Positions 1 to 9,324 of a stretch of DNA of 64,000 nucleotides are shown here, piece after piece. Numbering within the stretch: the first letter of the stretch is position 1; each line of letters begins with the position of its first letter. The stretch comes from Brevundimonas sp. SORGH_AS_0993. GTDB taxonomy: Bacteria > Pseudomonadota > Alphaproteobacteria > Caulobacterales > Caulobacteraceae. The notes under the pieces were generated by a model, which worked only from the letters and a program-made list of their open reading frames with translations, searched no databases and was not told where the DNA came from. The position numbers and the translations under genes were made by a program. The stretch covers positions 2,237,001 to 2,301,000 of the forward strand of contig NZ_JAUTAH010000001.1 of the NCBI RefSeq assembly GCF_030818545.1, in the 5' to 3' direction.

Positions 1-1
1 C

Positions 2-1354
2 CGCGAGGCCGAGCGCGCCAACCAGTACGAAGAGTTCAAGGACCGCGTCGGCGAGATCGTCAACGGCACGGTCAAGCGCGTCGAGTACGGCAACACCATC
101 GTCGATCTGGGCCGGGGCGAGGGCGTCATGCGCCGCGACCAGTCCATTCCGCGCGAAGTGTTCAACATCGGCGACCGCATCCGCACCTACATCTACGACG
201 TTCGGCCCGAGGCCAAGGGTCCGCAGGTCATGCTGTCGCGCGCCCACCCTGGCTTCATGGCCAAGCTGTTCGCCCAGGAAGTGCCCGAGGTCTATGACGG
301 CGTGATCGAGATTCGCGCCGCCGCCCGCGACTCGGGTTCGCGCGCCAAGATGGCTGTCCTGTCCAACGACAGCTCCATCGACCCTGTGGGCGCCTGCGTC
401 GGCATGCGCGGTTCGCGCGTGCAGGCGGTCGTCGCCGAGCTTCAGGGCGAGAAGATCGACATCATCCAGTGGAATCCGGACGAGCCGACCTTCATCGTCA
501 ACGCCCTGGCCCCGGCCGAAGTCTCCAAGGTCGTGCTGGACGAGGAAGCTGGTCGCGTGGAAGTGGTCGTGCCGGACGAGCAGCTGTCGCTGGCCATCGG
601 TCGCCGCGGCCAGAACGTGCGCCTGGCCAGCCAGCTGACCGGCTGGCAGATCGACATCATCACCGAGGCCCAGGACTCGGAACGGCGTCAGCGCGAGTTC
701 ACCGAACGCACCGCCCTGTTCCAGGAAGCCCTGGACGTGGACGAGGTCATCGCCCAGTTGCTGGTCACGGAAGGCTTCGCCACGGTGGAAGACCTGGCCT
801 ATGTCGACGCCTATGAGGTCGCCGAGATCGAAGGCTTCGACGAAGAGACGGCCGAGGAGCTGCAGACCCGCGCCCGCGAATTCCTGGACAAGCAGGCCGC
901 CGAGCTGGACGCCAAGCGCGTCGAACTGGGCGTCGAGGACGCCGTTCTGGACGTGCCGGGCGTGACCCTGGCCATGGCGGTCGCGCTCGGAGAGGGCGGC
1001 GTCAAGACGGTCGAAGACCTGGCGGACCTGGCCACTGACGAAATCCGTGGCGGCTATGAAGTCAGGAACGGCGAACGGGTGAAGGTCCCGGGCGTCCTGG
1101 AAAGCTTCAACCTGGCCCAGGAAGACGCCGAGCTGCTGATCCTGCAGGCGCGCGTGGCGGCCGGCTGGATCGATGCTTCGGAACTGCCGCAGCCCGAGCC
1201 GGAGTACGAGGAAGACTACGCCGAGGGCGAATACGATCCGGACCAGGTGTTCGGCGACGCTCCTTCCCAGGACTTGGCCGAGGACGCGGCCGCGGATGTG
1301 ACCGAAGACGACGCGGAGGCCCTCTCTGAGGACTCCGAACCGTCGAACGCCTGA
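2..1354 (+). CDS. nusA: Transcription termination/antitermination factor NusA (5'-truncated by window edge)
   Basis: NusA binds RNA polymerase and nascent RNA to control pausing, termination and antitermination. The frame is open to the first base, so the gene begins upstream; 450 residues are visible and roughly 110 are missing. Seen in order: the end of the S1 domain ([20 protein letters not shown]), two KH domains (GMRGSRVQ and [12 protein letters not shown]), two helix-hairpin-helix acidic-repeat modules (starting near [10 protein letters not shown] and [10 protein letters not shown]), and a very acidic tail. An internal ATG at 128 is not the start, because S1 sequence continues in frame before it. 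First gene of nusA-ylxR-infB; 18 bases separate it from the next start. Confidence 0.97.
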   Translation, partial: REAERANQYEEFKDRVGEIVNGTVKRVEYGNTIVDLGRGEGVMRRDQSIPREVFNIGDRIRTYIYDVRPEAKGPQVMLSRAHPGFMAKLFAQEVPEVYDGVIEIRAAARDSGSRAKMAVLSNDSSIDPVGACVGMRGSRVQAVVAELQGEKIDIIQWNPDEPTFIVNALAPAEVSKVVLDEEAGRVEVVVPDEQLSLAIGRRGQNVRLASQLTGWQIDIITEAQDSERRQREFTERTALFQEALDVDEVIAQLLVTEGFATVEDLAYVDAYEVAEIEGFDEETAEELQTRAREFLDKQAAELDAKRVELGVEDAVLDVPGVTLAMAVALGEGGVKTVEDLADLATDEIRGGYEVRNGERVKVPGVLESFNLAQEDAELLILQARVAAGWIDASELPQPEPEYEEDYAEGEYDPDQVFGDAPSQDLAEDAAADVTEDDAEALSEDSEPSNA

Positions 1355-1372
1355 TGGAGACCCTGGCCGTTC

Positions 1373-2131
1373 ATGAGCTTGCGCGACGCAACGATCGATA
1401 GAGAACGCCGCGACCTGGTCAGCCACCAGGTCATGGACGAATCTCGTCTGATCCGCTTCGTCGCCGGGCCCGACGGCCAGGTGGTTCCCGACCTGGGGCG
1501 AAAGCTGCCCGGTCGCGGCCTGTGGGTCGAGGCCAGCCGCGCCTCGGTGGAGGCGGCGGTCAAGAAGAACGGCTTCACCCGCGCCGCCAGGACGCGCCTG
1601 ACCGCGTCGGCGGGCCTGGCCGACACGGTGGAGCGGCTTCTGGCGCGGCGCTGTCTGGACCAGCTGGGTCTTGCCCGGCGCGAAGGCGTGCTTATCTCTG
1701 GCTTCGAAAAGTCCGCCGCGGCCCTGCGGTCGGGCAAGGCCGCCTGGGTGATCGAGGCCGTTGACGGGGCCTCTGACGGCCGTGGTAAAATCCTCGCATT
1801 GGCTCGCCATCAGACCGCCAAGGTCTGCGGCGCCTTTACGGCGGACGATTTGAGTTTGGCCCTTGGGCTGGAAAATGCGATACACGCCGTCCTGCTTGCG
1901 GGCGGACGCGCTGATCGCTGGACCTTGGAGGTCGAACGACTGGCTGGATTTCGGCCGCTTCGTCCCCCTCACTGGGAGATTTCCGGTGAAGAGGACGAAA
2001 CGGCGGGAGAGCGCGCCCCCCAGGGGCGAACTGAGGATTTTGGCGGGCGCGGGCCTGTCTCCTGGGGCGGAGACGGGCTCACGGCCGTTTATGGGTATCG
2101 AGACGACGGCGGGCTTTTCCGCCCCAAGTAA
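1373..2131 (+). CDS. YlxR-like (DUF448) RNA-binding protein, long alphaproteobacterial form
   Basis: 252 residues between nusA and infB, the conserved place for ylxR. Residues about 10-90 form the DUF448 fold, with RERRDLVSHQ and the LPGRGLWVEA segment standing where short YlxR proteins have a GRGAY-type motif. Residues about 95-195 look like an L7Ae-type RNA-binding domain (LGLARREGVLISGFEKSAAA). The C-terminal 60 residues are low-complexity, rich in Gly and acidic residues, with no recognised domain. YlxR proteins are thought to bind RNA or modulate RNase P; the exact role in this lineage is unknown. Very likely co-transcribed with infB, which starts 9 bases after its stop. Confidence 0.85.
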   Translation: MSLRDATIDRERRDLVSHQVMDESRLIRFVAGPDGQVVPDLGRKLPGRGLWVEASRASVEAAVKKNGFTRAARTRLTASAGLADTVERLLARRCLDQLGLARREGVLISGFEKSAAALRSGKAAWVIEAVDGASDGRGKILALARHQTAKVCGAFTADDLSLALGLENAIHAVLLAGGRADRWTLEVERLAGFRPLRPPHWEISGEEDETAGERAPQGRTEDFGGRGPVSWGGDGLTAVYGYRDDGGLFRPK

Positions 2132-2140
2132 AGCGACCGG

Positions 2141-5100
2141 ATGAACGACGAAAACGACAAGACCAACCAAGGCCAGGGTTCGAACACCGGCGGAACGCCG
2201 TCCCAGACGGGACCGCGTGCGCCGCTGAGCCTGAAGCCGCGCGCCGCGGGATCGGTTTCGACCGGCACCGTGAAGCAGAGCTTCAGCCATGGCCGTTCCA
2301 AGACGGTGGTGGTCGAGACCAAACGCCGCGTCGGCGCCGGCGGGCCGCAACGCCCGCAGGGCTTCGACGTCGCCCGTCCGCAAGCCGCAGCGCCTCAGAC
2401 GCCGCGTCCGCAGGCGTCGCGTTCGGCCCAACCCGCCGGCGGCGCCCTGTCGCCCGAGGAACAGGAGGCGCGTCGCCGCGCCATCGCCCTGGCCACCCAG
2501 GCCAACGCCGAGCGTGAACGCGCCGCCGCCGCCGAAAAGGCCGCGCGCGAAGCCGCCGAGCGCGAACGCGCCGCCGCCACCGAGCGCGCCGCCCAGGCCG
2601 CCCGCGACGAGGCCGCCGCCGCCAAGGCCGCCGCCGAAGCCGCCCGCGCCGAGGCCGCTAAGCTGGCCGCCGCCGCGCCCGCCCCGGCCAAGCCCGCGCC
2701 CAAGCCGGCCGCGCCCGCCGCTGCGGCTCCGACCCCGGCTCCGGCTGCGCCCGCTCCGACGACCGCCGCGACCCCGGCGCCCGCCGCTCCGGCCCGTCCG
2801 GCCGCGCCTGCGCGCCCGGTTGTGAACTTCGGTCAGCGCGTGCCCAAGCCCGGCAATCCTCAACGCGCTCCGGCCGAACGCCCCGCCTTCGGCGGCCGAT
2901 CGGCCCGCGAACAGGCGATGGGCGGTGGAGAGCGGTCCTATTCGGATCGTCCGCAAGGCGACCGTCCCCAGGGCGATCGTTCCCAAAGCGACCGTCCTCA
3001 GAGTGATCGTCCGGGCGCCCGCCCCGGCGGCCAGCGTCCGCAAGGCGCCAAGCCGGCCGAGCCGGTCCGCTATTCGGCCCTGAATCCGCGTCCGGCGCCG
3101 GGCGCCGCCCGTCCCGGCGGTCCGCGCACGGGTCCTGGCGGCCGTGCGGCCCCCAACGCCCCGCCCGCCACGCCGGAAGTGGCGCGGCCCAGCCGCGCGC
3201 CCGGCGCCGGTTTCGGCCGCCCGGTCGGCCGTGACGACGACCGCGAGAAGCGTTTCTCCGACGCCGGCAAGGCGGTCAGCCGCACGCGCGGCGAGCCCAA
3301 GCGCCGCGAAGGCCGCATGACCATCCAGTCCGTGGTCGGCGACGGCGACGCCGCCGAGCGGATGCGCTCGCTGGCCTCGGTCCGCCGCGCCCGCGAACGC
3401 GAGAAGGAAAAGCGCAAGGGCGGGTCCACCGATGCCCCGAACCGTCCGCGCGAAGTGGTCATCCCCGACGTCATCACCGTGCAGGAACTGTCCAACAGGA
3501 TGGCTGTGCGCGGCGTCGACATCATCAAGTTCCTGATGCGTCAGGGCATGATGATGAAGATCAACGACGTGATCGATTCCGACACCGCCGAACTGGTGGC
3601 CGAAGAGTTCGGCATGGCGGTCAAGCGCGTGTCCGAGAGCGACGTGGAAACCGGCTTCATCGCCGAGGCGGACGACGAGGGCGCCACCGAGACCCGCGCC
3701 CCCGTCGTGGCCATCATGGGCCACGTCGACCACGGCAAGACCTCGCTTTTGGACGCGCTGCGCACCACCGACGTGGCGGCGGGCGAAGCCGGCGGCATCA
3801 CCCAGCACATCGGCGCCTATCAGGTGCGTCTGGAAGACGGCCAGAAAGTCACCTTCCTGGACACCCCGGGCCACGCCGCCTTCTCGGCCATGCGGGCGCG
3901 CGGCGCAAATGTGACCGACATCGTGGTGCTGGTCGTGGCCGCCGACGACGGCGTCATGCCCCAGACGATCGAGGCTATCCAGCACGCCAAGGCGGCCAAT
4001 GCGCCCCTGATCGTGGCGGTCAACAAGATCGACAAGCCGGACGCCAACTCGACCAAGGTCGTCAACGAACTGCTGCAGTACGAAGTCATCGCCGAGAGCC
4101 TAGGCGGCGAAACTCAGATCATCGAGGTGTCCGCCAAGGAGCGGATCAACCTGGACGGTCTGCTCGACGCCATCCTGCTGCAGGCCGAGGTCATGGATCT
4201 GCGCGCCAACGCCGATCGTTCGGCCGAAGGCGTGGTCATCGAGGCCAAGCTGGACAAGGGCCGCGGCCCGGTCGGCACCGTCCTGGTCAAGCGCGGCACG
4301 CTGAAGCGCGGCGACATCGTCGTCGCCGGCGGATCGTGGGGCAAGGTTCGCGCCCTGCTGAACGAGCGCAACGAGCAACTGACCGAAGCCGGTCCGTCCG
4401 TCCCGGTCGAAATCCTGGGTCTGGACGAGGCACCGTCGCCCGGCGACGTCTTCGCCGTGGTGGATTCCGAGGCCCGCGCCCGCGAGTTGACCGAATATCG
4501 TCAGCGGGTGAAGCGCGAGAAGGCCCAGGTGTCGGGCGGCTCGGTCTCCCTGGTCGACATGATGGCCAAGCTGGGCTCCAAGAAGATCAGCGAACTGCCG
4601 GTGGTCATCAAGGCCGACGTGCAGGGGTCGGGCGAAGCCATCGCCGCCTCTCTGGAAAAGATGGGCAACGACGAAGTCCGCGCCCGCATCGTCTATTCCG
4701 GCGCCGGCGGCATCACCGAGAGCGACGTCAACCTGGCCAAGTCGGCCGGCGCGCCGATCCTGGGCTTCAACGTTCGTGCGTCGAAACAGGCGCGCGAACT
4801 GGCCGACCGCGAAGGCGTGGAGATCCGCTACTACTCGATCATCTACGACCTCTTGGACGACATGAAGGGCGTGCTGTCGGGCATGCTGGCGCCGCTGCAA
4901 CGCGAAACCTTCTTGGGCAACGCCCAGGTGCTGCAGGTCTTCGACATCTCCAAGATCGGCAAGATCGCCGGTTGCCGCGTTACCGAAGGCGTCGTGCGCA
5001 AGGGCGCCCGCGTCCGCATCATCCGCGACGACGTGGTGGTGCTGGAGCTGGGTGTGCTCAACACGCTCAAACGCTTCAAGGATGAGGTCAACGAGGTGCC

Positions 5101-5206
5101 CTCGGGCCAGGAGTGCGGCATGCAGTTCCAGGGCTTCCAGGACATCAAGGAAGGCGACTACATCGAGTGCTTCACGGTCGAAGAGATCAAGCGCACCCTG
5201 GACTAG
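2141..5206 (+). CDS. infB: Translation initiation factor IF-2
   Basis: 1021 residues. IF-2 is the GTPase that delivers initiator tRNA to the 30S subunit and promotes subunit joining. The first ~400 residues are a long Ala/Pro/Arg-rich linker typical of alphaproteobacterial IF-2. An IF2-N domain follows ([20 protein letters not shown], about 445-500). The G domain carries GHVDHGKT (about residue 527), [16 protein letters not shown] and NKID; beta-barrel and C-terminal initiator-tRNA domains follow, ending in EGDYIECF. The usual downstream rbfA and truB are absent; a strong terminator follows the stop directly. Confidence 0.98.
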   Translation: MNDENDKTNQGQGSNTGGTPSQTGPRAPLSLKPRAAGSVSTGTVKQSFSHGRSKTVVVETKRRVGAGGPQRPQGFDVARPQAAAPQTPRPQASRSAQPAGGALSPEEQEARRRAIALATQANAERERAAAAEKAAREAAERERAAATERAAQAARDEAAAAKAAAEAARAEAAKLAAAAPAPAKPAPKPAAPAAAAPTPAPAAPAPTTAATPAPAAPARPAAPARPVVNFGQRVPKPGNPQRAPAERPAFGGRSAREQAMGGGERSYSDRPQGDRPQGDRSQSDRPQSDRPGARPGGQRPQGAKPAEPVRYSALNPRPAPGAARPGGPRTGPGGRAAPNAPPATPEVARPSRAPGAGFGRPVGRDDDREKRFSDAGKAVSRTRGEPKRREGRMTIQSVVGDGDAAERMRSLASVRRAREREKEKRKGGSTDAPNRPREVVIPDVITVQELSNRMAVRGVDIIKFLMRQGMMMKINDVIDSDTAELVAEEFGMAVKRVSESDVETGFIAEADDEGATETRAPVVAIMGHVDHGKTSLLDALRTTDVAAGEAGGITQHIGAYQVRLEDGQKVTFLDTPGHAAFSAMRARGANVTDIVVLVVAADDGVMPQTIEAIQHAKAANAPLIVAVNKIDKPDANSTKVVNELLQYEVIAESLGGETQIIEVSAKERINLDGLLDAILLQAEVMDLRANADRSAEGVVIEAKLDKGRGPVGTVLVKRGTLKRGDIVVAGGSWGKVRALLNERNEQLTEAGPSVPVEILGLDEAPSPGDVFAVVDSEARARELTEYRQRVKREKAQVSGGSVSLVDMMAKLGSKKISELPVVIKADVQGSGEAIAASLEKMGNDEVRARIVYSGAGGITESDVNLAKSAGAPILGFNVRASKQARELADREGVEIRYYSIIYDLLDDMKGVLSGMLAPLQRETFLGNAQVLQVFDISKIGKIAGCRVTEGVVRKGARVRIIRDDVVVLELGVLNTLKRFKDEVNEVPSGQECGMQFQGFQDIKEGDYIECFTVEEIKRTLD
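2946..3014 (+). repeat. Degenerate 15-bp tandem repeat inside infB (DRPQG/S pentapeptides)
   Basis: About four and a half copies of a 15-base unit (GAYCGTCC then CARRGC-like) encode [24 protein letters not shown] in the disordered N-terminal part of IF-2. It keeps the reading frame, so copy number can change without breaking the gene. Confidence 0.7.
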
Positions 5207-5231
5207 GTCCGGACGGCGAAGCCGTCAGACG

Positions 5232-5261
5232 AGGCCCGGAACTCAGGTTCCGGGCCTTTTT
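5232..5261 (+). terminator. Rho-independent terminator after infB
   Basis: A perfect 11-bp stem (AGGCCCGGAAC at 5232-5242, GTTCCGGGCCT at 5247-5257) with a TCAG loop, followed by a run of T to 5261. It starts 25 bases after the infB stop and should end the nusA-ylxR-infB transcript. Bases 5262-5454 after it hold no gene I can support and probably the promoter of the next unit. Confidence 0.93.
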
Positions 5262-5454
5262 CATGGTCTCTTCGTGGGCTGTCCTCGCCAGCGGTCGCGG
5301 CTGTCCGTTCGCGCTTCGTGAACGGTCGGACTCGGTCGTTGGCGAAAGCAGGGCGTGCGTTGCCGCAGAAACGCTGGCGATCCAGGGAGGGCGCCGGCAG
5401 CCTGGGGTCACCGAGGGCCGATCGGCGGTCCTCGTCCAGAACTGGACCCCAGCC

Positions 5455-5886
5455 ATGAAGACCCTGTCCTCCGCCTTCGCTCCCGTCGCCGCCCTGACCG
5501 TCGCGGCCCTTGTCGCCTCGCCCGCCTTCGCCGCCGACCTGACCCTGTCCTTCCCGACCGCCGCACACCAGGGCAAGATCATGGTCGCCGTGTTCGACAG
5601 CGCCGCCGCCTATGGCGGTCAGGGCCGGCCGGCCAAGGTCGCCATGCTGGATGCGGCGGCGGGCGAGACGCACGTCACCTTCGACGGCCTGCCCGACGGC
5701 GACTACGCCGTGCGCGCCTTCCACGACCTGAACGGCGACGCGAAGATGAACACCAACCCCTTCGGCCTGCCGACGGAACCCTACGCCTTCTCCAACAATG
5801 CGGTCGGCAACATGGGGCCGGCGTCGTGGGAGCGCGCCAAGTTCGCCGCCGCCGGCGCGACCGTTCAGACCATCAACCTGAAATAA
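5455..5886 (+). CDS. Secreted DUF2141 domain protein
   Basis: 143 residues: a signal peptide (MKTLSSAFAPVAALTVAALV, cut after ASPAFA) and one DUF2141 domain, a small beta-sandwich with the family segment LPDGDYAVRAFHDLNGDAKM. Its biochemical role is unknown. It lies 21 bases upstream of a Tat-exported carotenoid oxygenase in the same direction, so the two are probably co-transcribed and both leave the cytoplasm. The frame is open further upstream, but the signal peptide fixes the start at 5455. A second DUF2141 protein lies at 62595-63044. Confidence 0.85.
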   Translation: MKTLSSAFAPVAALTVAALVASPAFAADLTLSFPTAAHQGKIMVAVFDSAAAYGGQGRPAKVAMLDAAAGETHVTFDGLPDGDYAVRAFHDLNGDAKMNTNPFGLPTEPYAFSNNAVGNMGPASWERAKFAAAGATVQTINLK

Positions 5887-5907
5887 GCGCGTCGACGGAG
5901 CCTCATC

Positions 5908-7386
5908 ATGACCCCTTCCCGCCGTTCCTTCCTGATGGGCGCCGCCGCCCTGTCTGCGGCCGTCGCCACGCCCGAAATGGTGCGCGCCGCCGCCGCTCTG
6001 GACGCGGTCCAGAACGCGCCGGCCGATTGGGCGCTGGCCACCCGCGACGTCGAGGGCGATACCCCGCGTCAGGCGATGCGCCTGATCCATGGACGCGCGC
6101 CCCAGGGGCTTGAGGGCGCCCTCTACCGCAACGGCCCGGCCAAGTTTCGTCGGCCCGGCGGCTCGGCCACCCACTGGTTCGACGGCGACGGCATGATGCG
6201 GGCCTTCCGTATCGGGGACGGCCAGGCGACGCTGGAGGCCCGCTTCGCCGATACGCCCAAGCGCCGCAACGAGACCGAACTGGAGGCCGTGGTCACGCCG
6301 GGCTTCGGCACGAAGGGCGACGCGCGCGCGCGCATCGGCTCCAACGACGACGCCAACGCCGCCAACACCGCCGTCATGGCGGCCGGCGACAAGATCTGGG
6401 CTCTGTGGGAGGCCGGATCGCCCCTGGCGATGGAGACGTCCGACCTGTCGACCAAGGGGTTCGTCACCCTGCGCGACGACCTGAAGGGCATGCCGTTCCA
6501 AGCCCACCCGCGCTATGCCCCCGACGGCGCGATCTGGAACGTCGGCACGGCCGGCGGTCAGGCCGTGATCTGGCGGCTGAATCCGGATCGCAGTCTGAAC
6601 GACGCCCAGATCATAACCCTGCCGCGCGCCAGCTATATGCACGACTTCACCGCCACGGATCGGCACCTGATCCTGGTGCTGCAGCCTTGGGTGTTCGAGG
6701 GGCACGCCTTGCCGGTCGTCTCGGCCCTGAAGTGGCGGCCCGAGATCGGCACGCAGGTTCTGGTGCTGGACAAGGCCGACCTGTCGCAGCGCCGGCTTTA
6801 CGAGCTGCCGGCCTTCTTCCACTTCCACCTGGGCGACGCCTGGGCCGAGCAGGACGGAACGATCCGCTTCGATGTGGCCGCCAGCGGCGATCCCCGCTTT
6901 GCGGTGGATGGGGCCAAGGTGCTGGTCGATGGGCGCGGCGTGGTGCCGGGCGAGCCGGCCAGGCTGGCTCTCGTCACCCTGCACCCCGATGGTCGCGCCG
7001 ACATGGTCTCCAGCAATGTGGTCGGCGAATTCCCCAAGGCCGATCCGCGCCGCACGGGCCTGAAACGCCGCCTGACCGCCCACACCTGGGGCGAGACGCG
7101 CGGCCGCCCCCTGCCGACGGGCCTCGCGGTGCACGACTGGAGCAGCGGCCGGTCGAACGCCTTCGAATTCGGCGTCCATCAGGTGGTGGAAGAGGCGGTC
7201 TTCGTGCCCAAGCCCGGCGCGGCGGCCGAAGACCAGGCCTGGCTGGTCGGCCCGTCCGTCAATCTGAAGGACGGACGCACCGAACTGCACGTCTTCGATG
7301 TCGCGCGCATTGCGGACGGGCCGGTGGCGACCTGGCAGGCCGACGTCGCCCTGCCGGCAGGCTTCCACGGCGCCTGGATCGGCTGA
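5908..7386 (+). CDS. Carotenoid oxygenase family protein (Tat-exported)
   Basis: 492 residues. Carotenoid cleavage oxygenases split C=C bonds of carotenoids, apocarotenoids or stilbenes with a non-haem iron held by four His. Candidate ligands are seen in QAHPRYAPDG (about H200), YMHDFTATDRH (about H245), FFHFHLGDA (about 306-308) and GFHGAW (about H487). The family opening YRNGPAKF and THWFDGDGMMRAF is present. The N-terminus SRRSFLMGAAAL is a twin-arginine signal, so a periplasmic enzyme is predicted, less common than cytoplasmic members. Substrate is unknown and no carotenoid biosynthesis gene is in the window. Confidence 0.9.
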   Translation: MTPSRRSFLMGAAALSAAVATPEMVRAAAALDAVQNAPADWALATRDVEGDTPRQAMRLIHGRAPQGLEGALYRNGPAKFRRPGGSATHWFDGDGMMRAFRIGDGQATLEARFADTPKRRNETELEAVVTPGFGTKGDARARIGSNDDANAANTAVMAAGDKIWALWEAGSPLAMETSDLSTKGFVTLRDDLKGMPFQAHPRYAPDGAIWNVGTAGGQAVIWRLNPDRSLNDAQIITLPRASYMHDFTATDRHLILVLQPWVFEGHALPVVSALKWRPEIGTQVLVLDKADLSQRRLYELPAFFHFHLGDAWAEQDGTIRFDVAASGDPRFAVDGAKVLVDGRGVVPGEPARLALVTLHPDGRADMVSSNVVGEFPKADPRRTGLKRRLTAHTWGETRGRPLPTGLAVHDWSSGRSNAFEFGVHQVVEEAVFVPKPGAAAEDQAWLVGPSVNLKDGRTELHVFDVARIADGPVATWQADVALPAGFHGAWIG

Positions 7387-7462
7387 TCCGGGGCTGGAGG
7401 CGCCGGGCACAACCCTTGCGGGCCTTCACGGTTCGACAAGGCTGACGTGCCAAGGTGACACC

Positions 7463-8605
7463 ATGACCCCCGTCCAGACCCCCGCCGATCTGAAGCCGAT
7501 CACCGCCCTTCGCTTCGGCGCGGCGATCTGGGTCGCCATCTATACCTTCTGGGAAAACCTGGCCGGGGCGGGGCCATCCGGCCTGGTGTCCAGGGGGTAT
7601 CTGGGGGTTGAGCTGTTCTTCGTCCTGTCGGGCTTCATCCTCAGCCACGTCTATCTGCAGGCGGCGGGCGAAAAGCGTTTCTCCTATCGCGGCTTTCTTT
7701 GGGCGCGGGTGGCGCGGATCTATCCGCTGCATGTCGCCACCCTGGTCGGGGTCGGCCTTCTGGCGGCGGCGGCCCTGATCGCGGGGATGAGCGTGGACGC
7801 CAATGTCTTGTCCTGGGCGTCGCTGCCGGCCAATCTGCTGATGGTCCACGCCTGGGGCCTGGCGCCGGTGGCGGGCTGGAACCATCCGTCATGGTCGATT
7901 TCGGCCGAATGGTTCGCCTATCTGTGCTTTCCCCTGTTCGCCTTCGTCTTCTGGCGCCTGCGCGACAAGCCGATCGCGGCCGTGGTGGGGGGCGCGGCCT
8001 TCCTGGCGGTGCTGTATTTCGGGTTCGAGCAGGCGGCGGGCTTTTCCCTGACCGAGGCCACCATTCGTTGGGGGGCGCTGCGGATCGTGCCGTGCTTCGC
8101 CCTGGGGTGCGCCCTGTACCTCGTCTACCGCAAGGCGCCGCTGAAGGCGCCCTGGATATGTGCGGCGATTAGCTTCGGCCTGATGGTCCTCAGCGCCGCC
8201 CTGGGGCTGTGGGACGCGATCACCGTCCTCCTGGCCGGCGCCTTGATCCTGTCGCTGGCCTCCCTGCCCAACGAACGCGCCGGCTGGCTGGCTTCGCGCA
8301 CCGCAGTGTATCTGGGCGAGATCAGCTATTCCGTCTATATGGTCTGCGTGCCATGGAAACTGCTGGCCGTGGGCCTGGCCGCCAGGCTGACGGATGCGCC
8401 GGACAAGCAGCTTCAAATTTTCGTGTGGCTGGGAATTCTGGCCCTGCTGCCCGTGGGGGCCGCCGTGTCCTACCACCTTGTCGAACACCCGGCGCGCAAG
8501 GCTTTGCGCGGTATGGCCGCGCGCAAGAGCAAGGATTTAGACAGGAATATGAAGGACGGCGATACGCCGAAACAACTTGCTACAGGGCGTGAACCCGTGG
8601 CCTAA
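7463..8605 (+). CDS. Acyltransferase 3 family membrane protein
   Basis: 380 residues with about ten hydrophobic segments. Family 3 acyltransferases (OafA/NodX/ExoZ type) move acyl groups to sugars or envelope polymers. Seen: ALRFGAAIWVAIYTFWE, GYLGVELFFVLSGFILSHVY with the family FFVLSGF motif, RVARIYPLH, and the C-terminal GEISYSVYMV and HLVEHPARK. ATG 7463 follows CAAGGTGA and starts at the first transmembrane region; the open frame upstream has no family similarity. The acceptor cannot be told. The stop codon lies inside a palindrome that precedes the next gene. Confidence 0.9.
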   Translation: MTPVQTPADLKPITALRFGAAIWVAIYTFWENLAGAGPSGLVSRGYLGVELFFVLSGFILSHVYLQAAGEKRFSYRGFLWARVARIYPLHVATLVGVGLLAAAALIAGMSVDANVLSWASLPANLLMVHAWGLAPVAGWNHPSWSISAEWFAYLCFPLFAFVFWRLRDKPIAAVVGGAAFLAVLYFGFEQAAGFSLTEATIRWGALRIVPCFALGCALYLVYRKAPLKAPWICAAISFGLMVLSAALGLWDAITVLLAGALILSLASLPNERAGWLASRTAVYLGEISYSVYMVCVPWKLLAVGLAARLTDAPDKQLQIFVWLGILALLPVGAAVSYHLVEHPARKALRGMAARKSKDLDRNMKDGDTPKQLATGREPVA

Positions 8606-8620
8606 AGGGATTCCCTTAGG
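8601..8620. promoter_or_regulatory. 20-bp near-perfect palindrome before the CHAP gene
   Basis: CCTAAAGGGA at 8601-8610 faces TTCCCTTAGG at 8611-8620 (one mismatch), and a related GGGATACCCTAAG follows at 8628-8640, up to the ATG at 8641. It covers the acyltransferase stop codon. It could be an operator or an RNA structure controlling the CHAP gene, which lacks a clear Shine-Dalgarno sequence. No regulator can be named. Confidence 0.4.
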
Positions 8621-8640
8621 CAAGTCGGGATACCCTAAGT

Positions 8641-9171
8641 ATGACCAAACGGCTGAAAGCCGCCGCGGTTGCGGCGACCCTCGGTTTTTTTGCGCTGGGC
8701 GCCCTGCCCGCTTCCGCAAAGGCTGACGAGCCGTATTGGCAATGCGTGACCTTCGCCCGCATGTTCTCGGGCATCAACATCTTCGGCGACGCCTGGACCT
8801 GGTGGCGCCAGGCCACCGCCAACTTCCGCACCGGAAAGGCGCCTGAAACCGGCTCCGTCCTGGTGTTCCGTCCCGAGGGCCGCATGAGCCGGGGCCACGT
8901 CGCCGTCGTCTCCGACATTCTGACCGACCGCGTCGTGCGCGTGACCCACGCCAACTGGGGCGGCAGCCGGGGCAAGGTGGAGGAGAACGTCACCGTCGTG
9001 GACGTTTCGCCCGCCAACGACTGGTCGCAGGTCAAGGTCTGGTACAATCCGATCAACGGCCTGGGCACCACCGTCTATCCGACCTACGGCTTCATCTACA
9101 AAGGCGCACGCGACGCCTTCGACGCCGGCCGTCAGATCGCCGCCAACGCGACTGGCCAAGGCCAGCACTGA
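8641..9171 (+). CDS. Secreted CHAP domain protein (putative peptidoglycan amidase/endopeptidase)
   Basis: 176 residues: signal peptide ending ALPASAKA and a CHAP (NlpC/P60-like cysteine amidohydrolase) domain. Candidate catalytic Cys is in YWQCVTFAR (residue about 35), His in RGHVAVVS (about 86) and a polar third position in THANWGG. CHAP enzymes cut peptidoglycan peptides. Single-domain secreted proteins of this size are common in Caulobacterales; the cell-wall role is inferred from the family. The start codon has no strong ribosome binding site and sits behind the palindrome at 8601-8620. Confidence 0.85.
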   Translation: MTKRLKAAAVAATLGFFALGALPASAKADEPYWQCVTFARMFSGINIFGDAWTWWRQATANFRTGKAPETGSVLVFRPEGRMSRGHVAVVSDILTDRVVRVTHANWGGSRGKVEENVTVVDVSPANDWSQVKVWYNPINGLGTTVYPTYGFIYKGARDAFDAGRQIAANATGQGQH

Positions 9172-9180
9172 TCTGATCGC

Positions 9181-9279
9181 GCTCATCGCGGCGAAAGCCG
9201 GGACGCAGTCCTGTCGCTCGGATCGCTCGCACAGATCACCGCCCAGAACGTCGGGTCCCGGCTTTCGCCGGGGATGAGC
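9181..9279. repeat. Intergenic REP-like inverted repeat
   Basis: Left arm 9181-9204 (GCTCATCGCGGCGAAAGCCG, then GGAC) is the near-perfect reverse complement of the right arm 9255-9279, with one base gained. About 50 bases lie between the arms. It fills the gap between the CHAP gene and tryptophan dioxygenase. It resembles the dispersed extragenic palindromes of Caulobacterales and has no T-run. Confidence 0.75.
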
Positions 9280-9324
9280 GAGGGCATGGTTGCACCTTTC
9301 CCAGACACGCGCGATAGGCGGTCC

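Noticed and set aside
128..130. ATG as the start of nusA
   Set aside because: S1-domain sequence continues in frame to the window edge, so this is an internal Met.
5203..7410. 735-codon open frame on the minus strand
   Set aside because: Antisense to the DUF2141 and carotenoid oxygenase genes; no motif and no ribosome binding site.
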